DNA of 64,000 nucleotides from Ruminococcaceae bacterium UBA5406 (GCA_002407675.1 DHNW01000025.1:62001-126000); one strand, 5' to 3'; shown: positions 52,438-62,524, counted from the stretch's first letter. Program-made: numbers and translations. The notes: generated from the sequence alone by a model not told the origin.

Positions 52438-52862
52438 GACTGCTCACCACCCGTTTCTTCCTTGGTAACAATTTTGCACCTGATCGGCAATTTATTGGAA
52501 GCAAGGCGCAGAGCTTCCCGCGCTGTTTCCTCGGGGATGCCGCCCATCTCAAACATCACGCGGCCCGGCTTGACTACAGCCACCCAGTATTCAGGCGCAC
52601 CCTTTCCGGAACCCATGCGGACTTCGGCGGGTTTTTTCGTAACTGGCTTATCCGGGAAAATCTTAATCCATACCTGGCCGAACCTTTTTGTATAGCGGGT
52701 CATGGCAACACGCGCGGCCTCAATCTGGTTAGCGGTAATCCATGCCGGTTCCAGCGCCTGAAGGCCGTATTCACCGTAATCCACCTTATTGCCGCGGGTG
52801 CATTTTCCCGTCATGCGTCCGCGCTGCACTTTGCGGTATTTCACGCGTTTGGGCATCAGCAT
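52434..52862 (-). CDS. rplP: Ribosomal protein L16
   Basis: 142 residues: [23 protein letters not shown] at the start, [21 protein letters not shown] and [19 protein letters not shown] in the middle. It lies near the peptidyl transferase centre and the A-site tRNA. Its start overlaps the rpsC stop by one base (TAATG). Confidence 0.98.
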   Translation of the reverse strand: MLMPKRVKYRKVQRGRMTGKCTRGNKVDYGEYGLQALEPAWITANQIEAARVAMTRYTKRFGQVWIKIFPDKPVTKKPAEVRMGSGKGAPEYWVAVVKPGRVMFEMGGIPEETAREALRLASNKLPIRCKIVTKEETGGEQS

Positions 52863-53548
52863 TACCTGCCGCCTCCTTCTCTGCGGGGCCTCTGCGGCTG
52901 CTGCAGCTGCTTGTGGTTATCCTGCAGCACTTCACCCCTGTAAATCCAAACCTTTACACCAATGCGGCCGTAGGTTGTGGCGGCTTCTGCAAATCCGTAA
53001 TCAATGTCGGCGCGGATGGTCTGAAGGGGAATGGTCCCATCGTGGTATTGTTCTCTTCTAGCGATTTCTGCGCCGCCCAAACGGCCGGAAACCTGCGTTT
53101 TGATCCCCTTTGCGCCCATCTTCATGGCGCGGCCGATGCACTGCTTCATAGCACGGCGGAAGGAAATCCTTTTTTCAAGCTGCTGCGCAATATTTTCCGC
53201 AACCAGCTGGGCGTTCAGATCGGGCGACTTAACCTCAACGATATTGATCGTTACAGGCTTGTTCAGAAATTTCTGACAATCGGTACGCAGCTTATCAATC
53301 TCAGAACCGCCTTTGCCGATTACAATGCCCGGCTTTGCGCAATGGATATGGATGCGCACTTTGGACGCGTCACGCTCAATTTCAATCTTCGGGACACCAG
53401 CTATTTTGAGGCGTTTCATCAGCATCTTGCGGAGATTGTAATCTTCAACAAGCGTGTTGCCGAAATCTGCGTCTTTTACAAACCAGCGGGAGTCCCAATC
53501 TTTAATAACACCCACGCGGAAACCGTGTGGATTGATTTTCTGGCCCAT
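52862..53548 (-). CDS. rpsC: Ribosomal protein S3
   Basis: 228 residues: [22 protein letters not shown], a KH-type RNA-binding loop ([15 protein letters not shown]) and [21 protein letters not shown]. It is a small-subunit mRNA-entry protein with helicase function. The C-terminus ends in a basic, Gln/Arg-rich tail. Confidence 0.98.
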   Translation of the reverse strand: MGQKINPHGFRVGVIKDWDSRWFVKDADFGNTLVEDYNLRKMLMKRLKIAGVPKIEIERDASKVRIHIHCAKPGIVIGKGGSEIDKLRTDCQKFLNKPVTINIVEVKSPDLNAQLVAENIAQQLEKRISFRRAMKQCIGRAMKMGAKGIKTQVSGRLGGAEIARREQYHDGTIPLQTIRADIDYGFAEAATTYGRIGVKVWIYRGEVLQDNHKQLQQPQRPRREGGGR

Positions 53549-53564
53549 AATTTACCTCCTCGCC

Positions 53565-53912
53565 TTATTCTTTCTCTTTGAGCACCATGGTCACATGCGA
53601 CGTCCGCTTGAGGATACGGTACGCGCGGCCCTGCGCCCTCGGACGAATCCGCTTGAGGATCGGACCCGGACATACGAAGCACTGCGAAACGTAAAGCCTA
53701 GAAACATCCATGCTTTTGTTGTTCTCGGCATTGGCAATAGCCGATTTCAACAGCTTAACCAACGGTTCGCATGCGGCTTTCGGAGTATGCTTCAGAATAG
53801 CCATTGCAACGTTCGCCGGTTTGTTGCGGATCAGATCAAGCACGATCTCGACTTTTCGGGGAGAAATCCGGGCATATCTCAGGTAAGCCCTGGCTTCCAT
53901 GCTCTCTTCCAT
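53565..53912 (-). CDS. rplV: Ribosomal protein L22
   Basis: 115 residues from ATG 53912, eight bases after AAGGAG; a GTG three codons earlier is less well placed. [23 protein letters not shown] and [21 protein letters not shown] (the tunnel-lining hairpin) are typical. Confidence 0.97.
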   Translation of the reverse strand: MEESMEARAYLRYARISPRKVEIVLDLIRNKPANVAMAILKHTPKAACEPLVKLLKSAIANAENNKSMDVSRLYVSQCFVCPGPILKRIRPRAQGRAYRILKRTSHVTMVLKEKE

Positions 53913-53933
53913 GCTATGCACTCCTTTCAGCCG

Positions 53934-54239
53934 TTATTTGCTTCCCGCCGGGGCACTGCCACCGGCAGGCGCTGTCGTTTTGGAACCGGAATGGCCGCGG
54001 AAGGTCCTTGTGGGTGCAAATTCACCCAGCCTGTGGCCAACCATATCCTCTGTAATATATACGGGGACGTGTTTGCGGCCGTCGTGGACGGCAATCGTAT
54101 GACCGACAAAATCGGGGAAAATCGTGGAAGACCTGCTCCAGGTCTTGATGATTTTCTTTTCGCCGGCTGCATTCATTTCTTTGATCCGTTTCAGCAGCAC
54201 CGGCTGGACATAGGGTCCTTTTTTTATGCTTCTTCCCAT
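53934..54239 (-). CDS. rpsS: Ribosomal protein S19
   Basis: 101 residues from ATG 54239: [21 protein letters not shown], then [21 protein letters not shown] and [18 protein letters not shown]. The C-terminal Ala/Gly/Pro-rich tail (about 12 residues) is slightly longer than usual. Confidence 0.97.
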   Translation of the reverse strand: MGRSIKKGPYVQPVLLKRIKEMNAAGEKKIIKTWSRSSTIFPDFVGHTIAVHDGRKHVPVYITEDMVGHRLGEFAPTRTFRGHSGSKTTAPAGGSAPAGSK

Positions 54240-54265
54240 AATCTGCAAGCTCCTTTCCGCACGCC

Positions 54266-55099
54266 TTATTTCCCGTTCCTGCGTTTGACGATATACTTAT
54301 TGGAATGGTTGTGACGCGAGCGCGTCTTGTACCCTAAAGCCGGCTTGCCCCACGGGGTAACAGGTCCGGAACGCCCGATGGGTGCTTTGCCTTCGCCGCC
54401 GCCGTGCGGGTGGTCGTTCGGGTTCATGGCGGAACCGCGGACGGTCGGCCGCCAGCCCATGTGACGTTTGCGGCCAGCTTTGCCGATTTTCAGGTTTTCG
54501 TGGTCTATATTGCTGACTTGGCCGATGGTAGCCATGCAGCCAATTGGTACGTTGCGCAGCTCACCGGAAGGCAGGCGGAGCAGCGCCATGCCGTTTTCTT
54601 TTGCCATAAGCTGAGCCATAATGCCCGCTGCGCGGGCCATCTGGGCACCCTTGCCGGGATAAAGTTCTACGTTATGAATAAAAGTACCGACCGGGATGTT
54701 TTCCAGCGGAAGCGCATTGCCCGGTTTGATATCTGCGCTGGTTCCGGAAACAATGGTGTCGCCGGTTTTAATCCCTTCCGGCGCAATGATATAGCTCTTT
54801 TCTCCGTCTGAATATTCAATCAAGGCGATAAACGCACTGCGGTTTGGGTCATACTCAATTCCCATGACCTTGGCGGGTTCGTCGAACTTACGGCGCTTGA
54901 AATCAATAATACGGTATTTCTTGCGGTTGCCGCCGCCGCGGTGGCGAACGGTGATCCGGCCGTAGCTGTTGCGCCCGGACTTATTTTTCCGGGTAGCCAG
55001 CAGGCTTTTCTCCGGCGTCTTTTTCGTGAGCATGCTGTGATCCATCACAGACATATTGCGCCGGGAAGCCGTTGTCGGCTTAAAATTGATAGTTGGCAT
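54266..55099 (-). CDS. rplB: Ribosomal protein L2
   Basis: 277 residues. It starts [21 protein letters not shown]. The conserved RNA-binding core and the C-terminal [29 protein letters not shown], with the catalytic-centre His, are intact. It is among the proteins closest to the peptidyl transferase centre. Confidence 0.98.
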   Translation of the reverse strand: MPTINFKPTTASRRNMSVMDHSMLTKKTPEKSLLATRKNKSGRNSYGRITVRHRGGGNRKKYRIIDFKRRKFDEPAKVMGIEYDPNRSAFIALIEYSDGEKSYIIAPEGIKTGDTIVSGTSADIKPGNALPLENIPVGTFIHNVELYPGKGAQMARAAGIMAQLMAKENGMALLRLPSGELRNVPIGCMATIGQVSNIDHENLKIGKAGRKRHMGWRPTVRGSAMNPNDHPHGGGEGKAPIGRSGPVTPWGKPALGYKTRSRHNHSNKYIVKRRNGK

Positions 55100-55173
55100 C
55101 TTTCACACTCCTCATGACGGCTTTGCGGGGAATTGCCGGTTCCCCATTCATGCTTCCGCCTTTTCAGCGGAAA

Positions 55174-55464
55174 TTACATCATGCTTTCAAAAAATTCGAT
55201 TCCTTTGCTGTCGGGTTTCAGGGTAACGACTGCTTTCTTCCAAGCGCTGGTGTAGCCCTGATTTCTGCCCTGGCGGCGGAAACGGCCGCGGACGTGCACA
55301 GTAGTCACTTTGGCGACTTTTACGTCGAACAGTTCTTCAACCGCCCGGGATATATCAATTTTGGTTGCATCCATCGCCACGCGGAAGGTGTATTTTTTGC
55401 CGCCGATGCCGGACATACTTTTCTCCGACACAACCGGGCGGATGATAATTTCCTGTGCTGTCAT
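55174..55464 (-). CDS. rplW: Ribosomal protein L23
   Basis: 96 residues: QEIIIRPVVSEKSMSGIGGKKYTF with VEELFDVKVAKVTTVHVRGR. It is the tunnel-exit docking site for SRP and trigger factor. It starts immediately after the rplD stop, with no gap. Confidence 0.97.
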   Translation of the reverse strand: MTAQEIIIRPVVSEKSMSGIGGKKYTFRVAMDATKIDISRAVEELFDVKVAKVTTVHVRGRFRRQGRNQGYTSAWKKAVVTLKPDSKGIEFFESMM

Positions 55465-56088
55465 TTAAGCATACACCTCCTCGATGCGTGCAACCGCATC
55501 CTTTGCCACAATAAATTTGTCTGCATTCAGGATATCGTAAACACTCAGTGTGTTTACAGCTGCGGTTTTCACCCCGCGGATATTCGCGGCAGACGAAATA
55601 ACTTTATCGTCTGCCTGCGGCAGGACGATAAGGGCTTTTTTGTTTGAACCAAGCGCCTTAAGCATAGCCACAATATCTTTTGTGTGGTATCCATCCACAG
55701 CGATTTTGTCGACTACGACCATCTCACTGTCAAGGACTTTGCTTGAAAGCGCCGACTTCAGGGCGAGCCGTTTTTCCTTTTTATTCATTGCCATGCTGTA
55801 ATCGCGCGGCTTGGGGGCAAAAACAATTCCGCCGTGCCTCCACTGCGGCGCACGGATCGAGCCCTGGCGGGCGTGGCCCGTGCCCTTTTGTCTCCAGGGC
55901 TTTTTGCCGCCGCCGGAAACCTCCGCACGGGTCTTGGCTGACTGCGTTCCCTGGCGAAGATTGGCCAGGTGGCAGACAACCGCGTCGTGCATGGCCGACT
56001 GATTCGGTTCAATTCCAAATATGGCGTCCGACAGATCCATCTTTCCGACTTCCTTGCCTGCCATATCAAGTACTGCTACTGTAGGCAT
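55465..56088 (-). CDS. rplD: Ribosomal protein L4
   Basis: 207 residues from ATG 56088. The long loop GGGKKPWRQKGTGHARQGSIRAPQWRHGG reaches into the exit tunnel, and the globular domain follows. In E. coli, L4 represses its own S10 operon through the leader; a leader with an attenuator is present here upstream of rpsJ. Confidence 0.98.
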   Translation of the reverse strand: MPTVAVLDMAGKEVGKMDLSDAIFGIEPNQSAMHDAVVCHLANLRQGTQSAKTRAEVSGGGKKPWRQKGTGHARQGSIRAPQWRHGGIVFAPKPRDYSMAMNKKEKRLALKSALSSKVLDSEMVVVDKIAVDGYHTKDIVAMLKALGSNKKALIVLPQADDKVISSAANIRGVKTAAVNTLSVYDILNADKFIVAKDAVARIEEVYA

Positions 56089-56105
56089 TTCTGCTCCTCC
56101 TTCCC

Positions 56106-56747
56106 TCAAGCCTTGGCAGCTTTCACGCTGTCACGGATGACCACGATGCCGCCGTTCGGGCCGGGGACCGCACCCTTGATGGCAATCAGGTTGTTTTCTG
56201 CGTCCACGGTGGCTACGGAAAGATTCTGCACCGTAACCTGTTCCGCACCCATGTGCCCGGCCATTTTCATACCCGGAAAAACTCGGGACGGGTCGGAATT
56301 GGAACCGTTGGAACCGCCATGGCGGGCAACAGGCCCGGAACCGTGGGATTCCTTCAGGCGCTGAAAGTTCCAACGCTTAATAACACCGGCATACCCCTTG
56401 CCTTTACTGGTAGCGGTTACGTCAACCTTGTCACCGGCCGCAAAGACGTCCGCCTTAACCAGGTCGCCCACTTTGTAAGCGTCCGGATCATCAAAACGAA
56501 ATTCATGAAGCGTTTTTTTCGGGGCAACATTTGCTTTGTCAAAATGGCCCTTCATAGGCTTGTTCACTTTTCCGGCTTTCAGGTCGCCGAACCCCATCTG
56601 CACGCTCGAATAGCCGTCGTTTTCCCCTGTTTTTTTCTGCGCAATCACGCAGGGGCCGGCCTCGATCACCGTAACGGGGACAACCTTGCCCTCTTTGTCG
56701 AAGATCTGCGTCATGCCGACCTTCCTGCCGATAATCCCTTTGTTCAT
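56106..56747 (-). CDS. rplC: Ribosomal protein L3
   Basis: 213 residues: [41 protein letters not shown] and [20 protein letters not shown]. It starts at ATG 56747 after AAGGAGG. It folds early in 50S assembly and reaches the peptidyl transferase centre. Confidence 0.98.
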   Translation of the reverse strand: MNKGIIGRKVGMTQIFDKEGKVVPVTVIEAGPCVIAQKKTGENDGYSSVQMGFGDLKAGKVNKPMKGHFDKANVAPKKTLHEFRFDDPDAYKVGDLVKADVFAAGDKVDVTATSKGKGYAGVIKRWNFQRLKESHGSGPVARHGGSNGSNSDPSRVFPGMKMAGHMGAEQVTVQNLSVATVDAENNLIAIKGAVPGPNGGIVVIRDSVKAAKA

Positions 56748-56815
56748 AATTTACCTCCTTGCAGGTTATTGGTTGGCCCTCCGGCCAACATGACCCCAAC
56801 CGCCGGTCGGTTGAA

Positions 56816-57127
56816 TCAGAGCTTAATCTCCACTTCAACACCTGCGGGGAGCTCCAGGCCCATTAAAGATTCCACTGTCTTATTGGAAGGCCTGAGGATA
56901 TCAATCAGTCTCTTATGGGTCCTCATCTCGAACTGTTCACGGCTGTCCTTATATTTGTGGACGGCGCGCAGAATCGTGATGATCTGCTTTTCCGTCGGGA
57001 GCGGAACGGGGCCGGAAACTCTAGCGCCCGTGCGCTTTGCGGTCTGGACAATCTTTTCAGCCGACTGGTCTACCAGCTGGTGATCGTACCCTTTGATTCT
57101 GATCCTGATTTTTTCTTTGACTGCCAC
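56816..57127 (-). CDS. rpsJ: Ribosomal protein S10
   Basis: 103 residues from a GTG at 57127, with AAGGAGG upstream: [22 protein letters not shown] and the conserved [26 protein letters not shown]. It is part of the 30S head and also binds NusB in antitermination. First gene of the operon. Confidence 0.98.
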   Translation of the reverse strand: MAVKEKIRIRIKGYDHQLVDQSAEKIVQTAKRTGARVSGPVPLPTEKQIITILRAVHKYKDSREQFEMRTHKRLIDILRPSNKTVESLMGLELPAGVEVEIKL

Positions 57128-57164
57128 GTGGATCGCCTCCTTATTGTAGTTGGCGGGCGACGTC

Positions 57165-57412
57165 CTTTAAATCCTAACACAGCGCCGGGTGTTTCTTCCC
57201 TTTTGCATAAAAAAAACGGATTTCCTTACGAGCCGAAATCCGGGTGTAGGCTTAAAAAACGTCTGGGCAAACGTCAGCGGCTGAGCACCGCCCTCTGTAC
57301 GCCCAAAAATATCTGTCGCCCGGTTTAAAATCGGACATACTCCACGGAAAAACCGGTGCAAAGCACCGCAACCTCCCGCTTCAACGCATATCTGTCGCAG
57401 TCGTACTCAAAT
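57165..57412 (-). promoter_or_regulatory. S10-operon leader with intrinsic attenuator
   Basis: The leader of about 280 nt contains CGGATTTC (57235-57242) pairing with GAAATCCG (57217-57224), then eight T on the minus strand, a complete intrinsic terminator inside the untranslated region. The element GCGACAGATAT occurs twice (57309-57319 and 57388-57398), and a GCGGTGC/GCACCG hairpin lies between. By analogy with other S10 leaders, binding of L4 or another r-protein could control termination. It does not obviously match the E. coli leader. Confidence 0.65.
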
Positions 57413-57441
57413 ATAATACCACAGGAACGGTGCAATTGCAA
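57413..57441 (-). promoter_or_regulatory. Promoter of the ribosomal protein operon
   Basis: On the minus strand, TTGCAA (57436-57441), a 17-bp spacer ending in TGG (extended -10) and TATTAT (57413-57418). Confidence 0.75.
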
Positions 57442-57464
57442 GGGAAATCTTTCGATTTATAAAT

Positions 57465-58310
57465 TTATTTTTTGATAAAATACTTCCACGCCGAATGATT
57501 CGTGCGGAAACCTGCCGTATCAGAATATTTTACGCTCAGTTTAACGAAAGGCCCCAGCTTTTGGGAAACCGGAACGCAAAATGTCATCCCGTCGTTTTTA
57601 AAATAAACGCTGCAGGAGCTTATCCCCGATTGAATGACGGAGGAAGGGTAAGAAGCGGCCTTTTTCTTGGACATCTGTTTTTGGACGGCATTGTTCAAGG
57701 CTTTGGAAAGCGCAGCGTTTTTTTGAACCATATCGTCCACCGATACGGCTTCTCCGCTTTTCAGGTCATAATTTACCGTACGGATGTTCTCCGTATCTTC
57801 TGCGGAAGGCGATGTACTGCATTTTTCCTGAAAAATCACGCTGATAAAATCATCGCTCCGGTACGCGACATGGCTGGAAACCCGGGCTTCCGCATAAGAA
57901 GCGGTATTGCCTGTCCCATAGGCAAGAATGGTTTTCAGGGCCGTATTTTTCATCAGGCTGTTCACCTTGCTGCAGTCCGCACTGCTGGAAGAAAGCTGAG
58001 GATACTCCGCCCGATAATATTTTTTTCCCTGCTTAAATTTGTACTGCTGCGTTTTGACGGAATATACTTTCTCCGGTGCGGACTGGGCGGAAACCGCTGC
58101 CGCAGACGACGCCCCGGAAACGGAACCGGAAGCCGGCGCACCGGAAACCAAAGAAGAAGCCGAACTGCCCAGTGCTTCTTCGGAAGAAGTGCCGGAACTG
58201 GCCAGGGCTGATGAAGCAGAAGTCCCTTTGCAGCCGGCCAAAGCCGTCAGCAAAACTGCCGCCGCACAAACCGCGCAAACTACATTCTTTCCATTCATAT
58301 TTTGATTCAT
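57465..58310 (-). CDS. Secreted lipoprotein with DUF3298-like domain
   Basis: 281 residues from ATG 58310. A signal peptide ends in the lipobox LAGC (about residues 26-29). A Ser/Ala/Gly-rich linker (about 30-85, many SSAS repeats) then leads to a soluble domain: YRAEYPQLSSSSADCSKVNSLM, VNYDLKSGEAVSVDDMV and YFKNDGMTFCVP. This resembles the DUF4163/DUF3298 (RsiV-like, YoaN-like) fold, which in some proteins senses lysozyme. It has its own promoter and sits between the ribosomal and HtrA operons. Function unknown. Confidence 0.75.
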   Translation of the reverse strand: MNQNMNGKNVVCAVCAAAVLLTALAGCKGTSASSALASSGTSSEEALGSSASSLVSGAPASGSVSGASSAAAVSAQSAPEKVYSVKTQQYKFKQGKKYYRAEYPQLSSSSADCSKVNSLMKNTALKTILAYGTGNTASYAEARVSSHVAYRSDDFISVIFQEKCSTSPSAEDTENIRTVNYDLKSGEAVSVDDMVQKNAALSKALNNAVQKQMSKKKAASYPSSVIQSGISSCSVYFKNDGMTFCVPVSQKLGPFVKLSVKYSDTAGFRTNHSAWKYFIKK

Positions 58311-58453
58311 ACTCAGATCACACTCCAAAATTCACATACTTAAGGATATTTCAGTTTCTTAATCTTTTGAATACAGCCAGAACAGTGCCCGCCAAAAATT
58401 TCCTGCGCACCATTCAGACAAATGGCAGCCGCTGCGCTTCTTTATTTTTTTAT

Positions 58454-58482
58454 ATTGTAAGGCCTAAAACGCTGCATAGCAA
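58454..58482 (-). promoter_or_regulatory. Promoter of the lipoprotein gene
   Basis: On the minus strand, TTGCTA (58477-58482), a 17-bp spacer and TACAAT (58454-58459). The rest of the 58329-58546 gap shows only a weak TACGG/CCGTA hairpin followed by TTTTG (about 58512-58535) that may end the htrA transcript. Confidence 0.65.
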
Positions 58483-58546
58483 GTTACAAATTCATAAATA
58501 AAAGTAACAAAATACGGCGGGCAGATTCCCGTACAGAACCCGGCTG

Positions 58547-60148
58547 TTACTTCTGCGTTTCCCCTTTATCCTCCAAGAGTTTGACACGGATCTTTTTTAT
58601 CTGGCCATTTCCTGAAATGGAACCGGTATAAAGGCTCATGGAAATCACGTCTCCGGGCTTGTGCCGGTCTAAAACTTCGTACAGATCATCCATGCCGGTA
58701 ACGGTTGTGCCGTCGGCTGCCGTGATGATATCCCCGGTCTTAGCCCCCGCACGCACCATATCGCTTTCGGAATCGATTTTGACAATCACAACCCCTTGCG
58801 GATAGCCGACTCCGGTATAAAGGCTTTCTACAGTCTTGCCCGTAATTCCCAGCCGGCAGCGTCCGGAAACATATCCTTTCCGCATCAGCTCGTCAATGAT
58901 CGACCGGGCGTGGCTGACGGGAATGGCAAATCCCATCCCTTCATAGCCTGTTGCAACGATCTTATTGGAATTGATTCCGATCACCTGCCCAAACATGTTG
59001 ACGAGCGGGCCGCCGGAATTGCCGGGATTGATGGCTGCATCGGTCTGGATATAGGTCATTCCGTTGTCACTGTGGCTTTCAATCTCCCGGTTAAGTGCCG
59101 AAATATAGCCGCCCGTCAGCGACCCGGCGTAACTCAATCCGCCTGGGTTGCCGATGGCGATCACCCGGTCGCCGATCTCCATGCTGTCCGCATTGCCGAA
59201 CCGGGCGGGTGAAAGATCTTTCGCATTGATTTTCAGAACGGCTAAATCAGAAGTCTTGTCAAATCCCACCACTTTGGCCTGGTATCCTTTATTATTGTAC
59301 AGCACCACTTTCACCTGGTTGCTCCGGGAATAGTTGACAACATGGGCATTTGTAAGAATATAGCCGCTGCTGGTGGCAATAATGCCCGTGCCTTCGGCCA
59401 CAGCGCTTTGGCCGGTGGTGGTCTGCGACGCAGAAACCGTCGTTTCTACCCCCACAACGCTTTTAATCACATTCTTGTAGGCCGTGTTTGCACTCAGTTG
59501 AGTGCCGGAAGGCTTGCCTTCGATCGTAATGCCTGCGGCGTTCGGGTCGGTTCCGTCACCCTGAACACCCCCGATCAGGCTTTCCGACGACGCGCTGCCG
59601 GAAACGACCGAACCGGGCAGGGATGAAGATGCACCCGGAGAACCCGAAACGGCAGACGAAGCGGCAGCACCGTACTGGGCAGTTCGAAGTCGGAACGGCG
59701 AAGCCACAAACGCGACCACCAAACCGGCTACGACAATCCCAAGGATCCATAAAAAGGCTTTCAGTCCGCCGCCCATTTTATGCTTATGCGGCGGGCTGGG
59801 CGGAGTCTGCCCGTAAGGATTCCAGTAACCCTGCCAGCCGCCTGTCGGCGGAGTATATGGATTGGTGTACGGCTGCTGCCCATATCCGGGATTGGAATAC
59901 TGCCCGTAAGGCCCTGCATTCTGCCCGTAGGGAGAATACGGTCCTTTTCCCGGCGGTTCCTGATAAGGCGGCTCAGGATTCTGCCCGTGCGCGGCTCCGT
60001 TATCCGGAGCGGTGCCGTCGTCATGCGGAGACGGCTGATCCGGGCTTGCACTGCCCGGTCCTTCATCCTGCTGCTCCGGATTCTCCCGGCGGGGTTCTTC
60101 TGGAATTTTATCTTCATATTCCCAAGGCTCTTTGTCCTGATCATTCAT
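58547..60148 (-). CDS. htrA: HtrA/DegP-like membrane serine protease
   Basis: 533 residues. The N-terminal 125 residues are cytoplasmic and low-complexity, rich in Pro, Gly, Tyr, Asn and Gln (several YGQ repeats). One membrane segment spans about residues 130-150. The trypsin-like domain carries the triad His269 (LTNAHV), Asp301 (SDLAVLKI) and Ser378 (NPGNSGGPLV). A PDZ domain follows (about 430-525). It degrades misfolded exported proteins. Its start overlaps the kinase stop by 4 bp, in a regulator-kinase-protease operon like a CssRS/HtrA system. Confidence 0.94.
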   Translation of the reverse strand: MNDQDKEPWEYEDKIPEEPRRENPEQQDEGPGSASPDQPSPHDDGTAPDNGAAHGQNPEPPYQEPPGKGPYSPYGQNAGPYGQYSNPGYGQQPYTNPYTPPTGGWQGYWNPYGQTPPSPPHKHKMGGGLKAFLWILGIVVAGLVVAFVASPFRLRTAQYGAAASSAVSGSPGASSSLPGSVVSGSASSESLIGGVQGDGTDPNAAGITIEGKPSGTQLSANTAYKNVIKSVVGVETTVSASQTTTGQSAVAEGTGIIATSSGYILTNAHVVNYSRSNQVKVVLYNNKGYQAKVVGFDKTSDLAVLKINAKDLSPARFGNADSMEIGDRVIAIGNPGGLSYAGSLTGGYISALNREIESHSDNGMTYIQTDAAINPGNSGGPLVNMFGQVIGINSNKIVATGYEGMGFAIPVSHARSIIDELMRKGYVSGRCRLGITGKTVESLYTGVGYPQGVVIVKIDSESDMVRAGAKTGDIITAADGTTVTGMDDLYEVLDRHKPGDVISMSLYTGSISGNGQIKKIRVKLLEDKGETQK

Positions 60149-61671
60149 ATGTTGTCCTTCTTCTGTTTTGGATTCGGCGGATTGCCAGCGGTTGTTTCCA
60201 CCAGTTTTGACTGCCCGGCATGCGGCTGCTCGATTTTTTTCGGAATCCAGAATTCAAACCGGGTATATTTGTTTTGCTCACTGGCGGCGGAAATATCCCC
60301 GCCGTGCAGCCGGACAATGGTTTTTATAAGATAAAGACCAAGCCCCATTCCATTTTTGTCCTGGCTGCGGGATTTATCCGTTTTATAAAAACGGTCGAAA
60401 ATCAGAGGCAGTTCATCCGGTTCGATTCCCGCACCGCTGTTTTCAATAGAAACCGTCACCCGATCACCCGATTCGGCGATATGGATGGAAAGGTATCCTC
60501 CCTCATTGGTGAACTTAACCGCATTGTCAATCAGATTATAAACTACCTGATGGAGCATATCCGGATCTCCATCGACAAACAGGTTTTCCGTATGCTCTAA
60601 GCCACGCACTTCAATGTGCTTCGCTTCGATCTTCTGCTCAAAAGAAAGCAGGCAAATCAAAATTGTATTGGTCAGGTCGAAACGCGCGGGATGCAGCTTC
60701 AGGCTGCCGCTGTCGATACGGGAAAGATCCAGCATGGTACGCACCAGACGTGAAAGGCGCTTGACTTCCTGCGAAACAATCGTCAGGTAATGCTTTTCTT
60801 TTTCCTGCGGGATCGTTCCGTCCAGAATACCGTCAATAAATCCCGCTATGGTTGTCATCGGTGTTTTCAGCTCATGCGAAACGTTGGCGATAAAATTGCG
60901 GCTTGCGCTTTCACTGGACGTAAGGGAATCCGCCATATTATTAAATGCAGCTGCAAGCTGGCCGATTTCGTCGGATGAAGTCACCGGAACGCGGACGGAA
61001 AAATCACCTTTTCCAAAACACCGCGCGGCATACGCCATCCGCCGCAGGGGCTGGACCAGTTTATAAGAAAAGATCCAGACCATACAGAAAGAAATCAAAA
61101 ACGCCGCTACGGCAGCCAGCAGAAGGTTCCGGACAATCTCCAGCAGGAAAGTATGAAACGACGCTGAGTTGTAAGCGGCAAAAACCGCTCCGATTTCCGC
61201 CATGCCGTCGTCGCTTCTGACTCGGATCGGGACACCGACGATATTATGTGACCGGCTGTAAACGCCGTTTAGAGTACCTTCGCCGCTGTAAAAACCATTC
61301 AGCGCCTTTTGCATGATCTGAGGACTGATCGGTTTTGTGCCGTCAAAGTCTCCCCCGCTGCCATAAGCTATTACCTGGAATTTTCCGCTGCAGTCGGTGA
61401 TAAAAATATCGGAATCAATATTCTGGGCAAATGCTTCGGTAAAATTCTGCATTCGGACGGAATCCAGCGTATAGACGTCCTTTTTTACGCTGATGGCATT
61501 TTTCGAAACCAGCGTAGCCACGTTTTCAGCATTTCGCCGAAGCAGGTTCCGTTTTTCCGACTTCCAGTAATTTGAGACAAAAATAACCATAACAAAACTT
61601 AGAATTATAAAACTGATCAGGATAATTGCTGATGTAATCCTCAGATATTTTTTAAAAAGGGTCTTACGCAT
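60145..61671 (-). CDS. Sensor histidine kinase
   Basis: 508 residues. Membrane segments at about residues 13-34 and 183-204 flank an extracytoplasmic sensor of about 150 residues. HAMP (about 205-258) and HisKA with the phosphorylated His266 (FIANVSHELKTPMTTI) follow. The ATPase domain has VVYNLIDNAVKFTNEGGYL (N box), IFDRFYKTD and GMGLGLYLIKTI. It pairs with the response regulator 25 bp upstream. Linkage to HtrA suggests it senses envelope protein stress. Confidence 0.94.
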   Translation of the reverse strand: MRKTLFKKYLRITSAIILISFIILSFVMVIFVSNYWKSEKRNLLRRNAENVATLVSKNAISVKKDVYTLDSVRMQNFTEAFAQNIDSDIFITDCSGKFQVIAYGSGGDFDGTKPISPQIMQKALNGFYSGEGTLNGVYSRSHNIVGVPIRVRSDDGMAEIGAVFAAYNSASFHTFLLEIVRNLLLAAVAAFLISFCMVWIFSYKLVQPLRRMAYAARCFGKGDFSVRVPVTSSDEIGQLAAAFNNMADSLTSSESASRNFIANVSHELKTPMTTIAGFIDGILDGTIPQEKEKHYLTIVSQEVKRLSRLVRTMLDLSRIDSGSLKLHPARFDLTNTILICLLSFEQKIEAKHIEVRGLEHTENLFVDGDPDMLHQVVYNLIDNAVKFTNEGGYLSIHIAESGDRVTVSIENSGAGIEPDELPLIFDRFYKTDKSRSQDKNGMGLGLYLIKTIVRLHGGDISAASEQNKYTRFEFWIPKKIEQPHAGQSKLVETTAGNPPNPKQKKDNI

Positions 61672-61696
61672 ATTTTCACCCCGGCAAGGAGCAGAT

Positions 61697-62392
61697 CTAC
61701 TCTTTTTCTTTTACTTCAAATTTATAGCCGACACCCCAAACCGTCTTTAAAGACCATTGATCCGAAACGCCCTCCAGCTTTTCCCGCAGACGTTTGACGT
61801 GGACATCAACCGTGCGGCTGTCGCCGTAATAATCGAACCCCCAGACTTCATCCAGCAGCTGGTCCCGTGTAAACACGCGGTTGGGGTTGCTGGCAAGATG
61901 ATAAATCAGTTCCATCTCCTTGGGCGGTGTATCAATCTGCTTGCCGTTGACTTTCAGCTCATAATTGGTCAGATTGATGGAAAGCTTGTCATATTCCACC
62001 TTTTTAACCTGATTGTCCCCGTTTTTCCCAAGGCGGCGCAGCACCGCTTTGATCCGCGCCACGACTTCCTTCGCCTCAAACGGCTTTACGACATAATCGT
62101 CTGCACCCAGCTCCAGCCCCAGAACCTTGTCGAAGACCTCGCCTTTGGCCGTAAGCATAATAATCGGGCATTGCGATTTTTTGCGGATTTCCCGGCACAC
62201 CTGCCAGCCGTCCAGCCCGGGAAGCATAATATCCAGCAGAATAAGATCCGGCTTTTCGCTGTCAAACATTTCCAGCGCTTTTTTTCCGTCATTTGCAATG
62301 ACAGTCTCAAAGCCTTCCTTTTCAAGATACAGCCTGAGCAGTTCGCAGATATTCTGGTCGTCATCCACCACCATGATTTTTCCGGATGCCAT
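61697..62392 (-). CDS. OmpR/PhoB-family response regulator
   Basis: 231 residues. The receiver domain has the acidic pair in MVVDDDQNICELL, phospho-acceptor Asp54 (LILLDIMLPGLDG), Thr81 and Lys103. The winged-helix output domain (about 130-228) ends SRTVDVHVKRLREKLE and TVWGVGYKFE. ATG 62392 follows AAGGAGGA. It is first in the operon and likely controls this operon itself. Confidence 0.96.
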   Translation of the reverse strand: MASGKIMVVDDDQNICELLRLYLEKEGFETVIANDGKKALEMFDSEKPDLILLDIMLPGLDGWQVCREIRKKSQCPIIMLTAKGEVFDKVLGLELGADDYVVKPFEAKEVVARIKAVLRRLGKNGDNQVKKVEYDKLSINLTNYELKVNGKQIDTPPKEMELIYHLASNPNRVFTRDQLLDEVWGFDYYGDSRTVDVHVKRLREKLEGVSDQWSLKTVWGVGYKFEVKEKE

Positions 62393-62524
62393 ATCAATTC
62401 CTCCTTCGCTCCCTCAGCTTTTCCTTTCCATTTGATTATACTGGAAAAGGAGGTCCAAGGTATGAATATTTTATAAAGATTTTTTATGCCCGTACACAGG
62501 AGCCGCCCGGCATCCGCCCGCCGG

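Noticed and set aside
58501..58550. ACAGAACCCGGCT, which resembles the 3' end of RNase P RNA
   Set aside because: The matching GAGGAAAGTCC element is absent, and only about 200 bp of non-coding DNA is available, too short for RNase P RNA; it overlaps the end of htrA.
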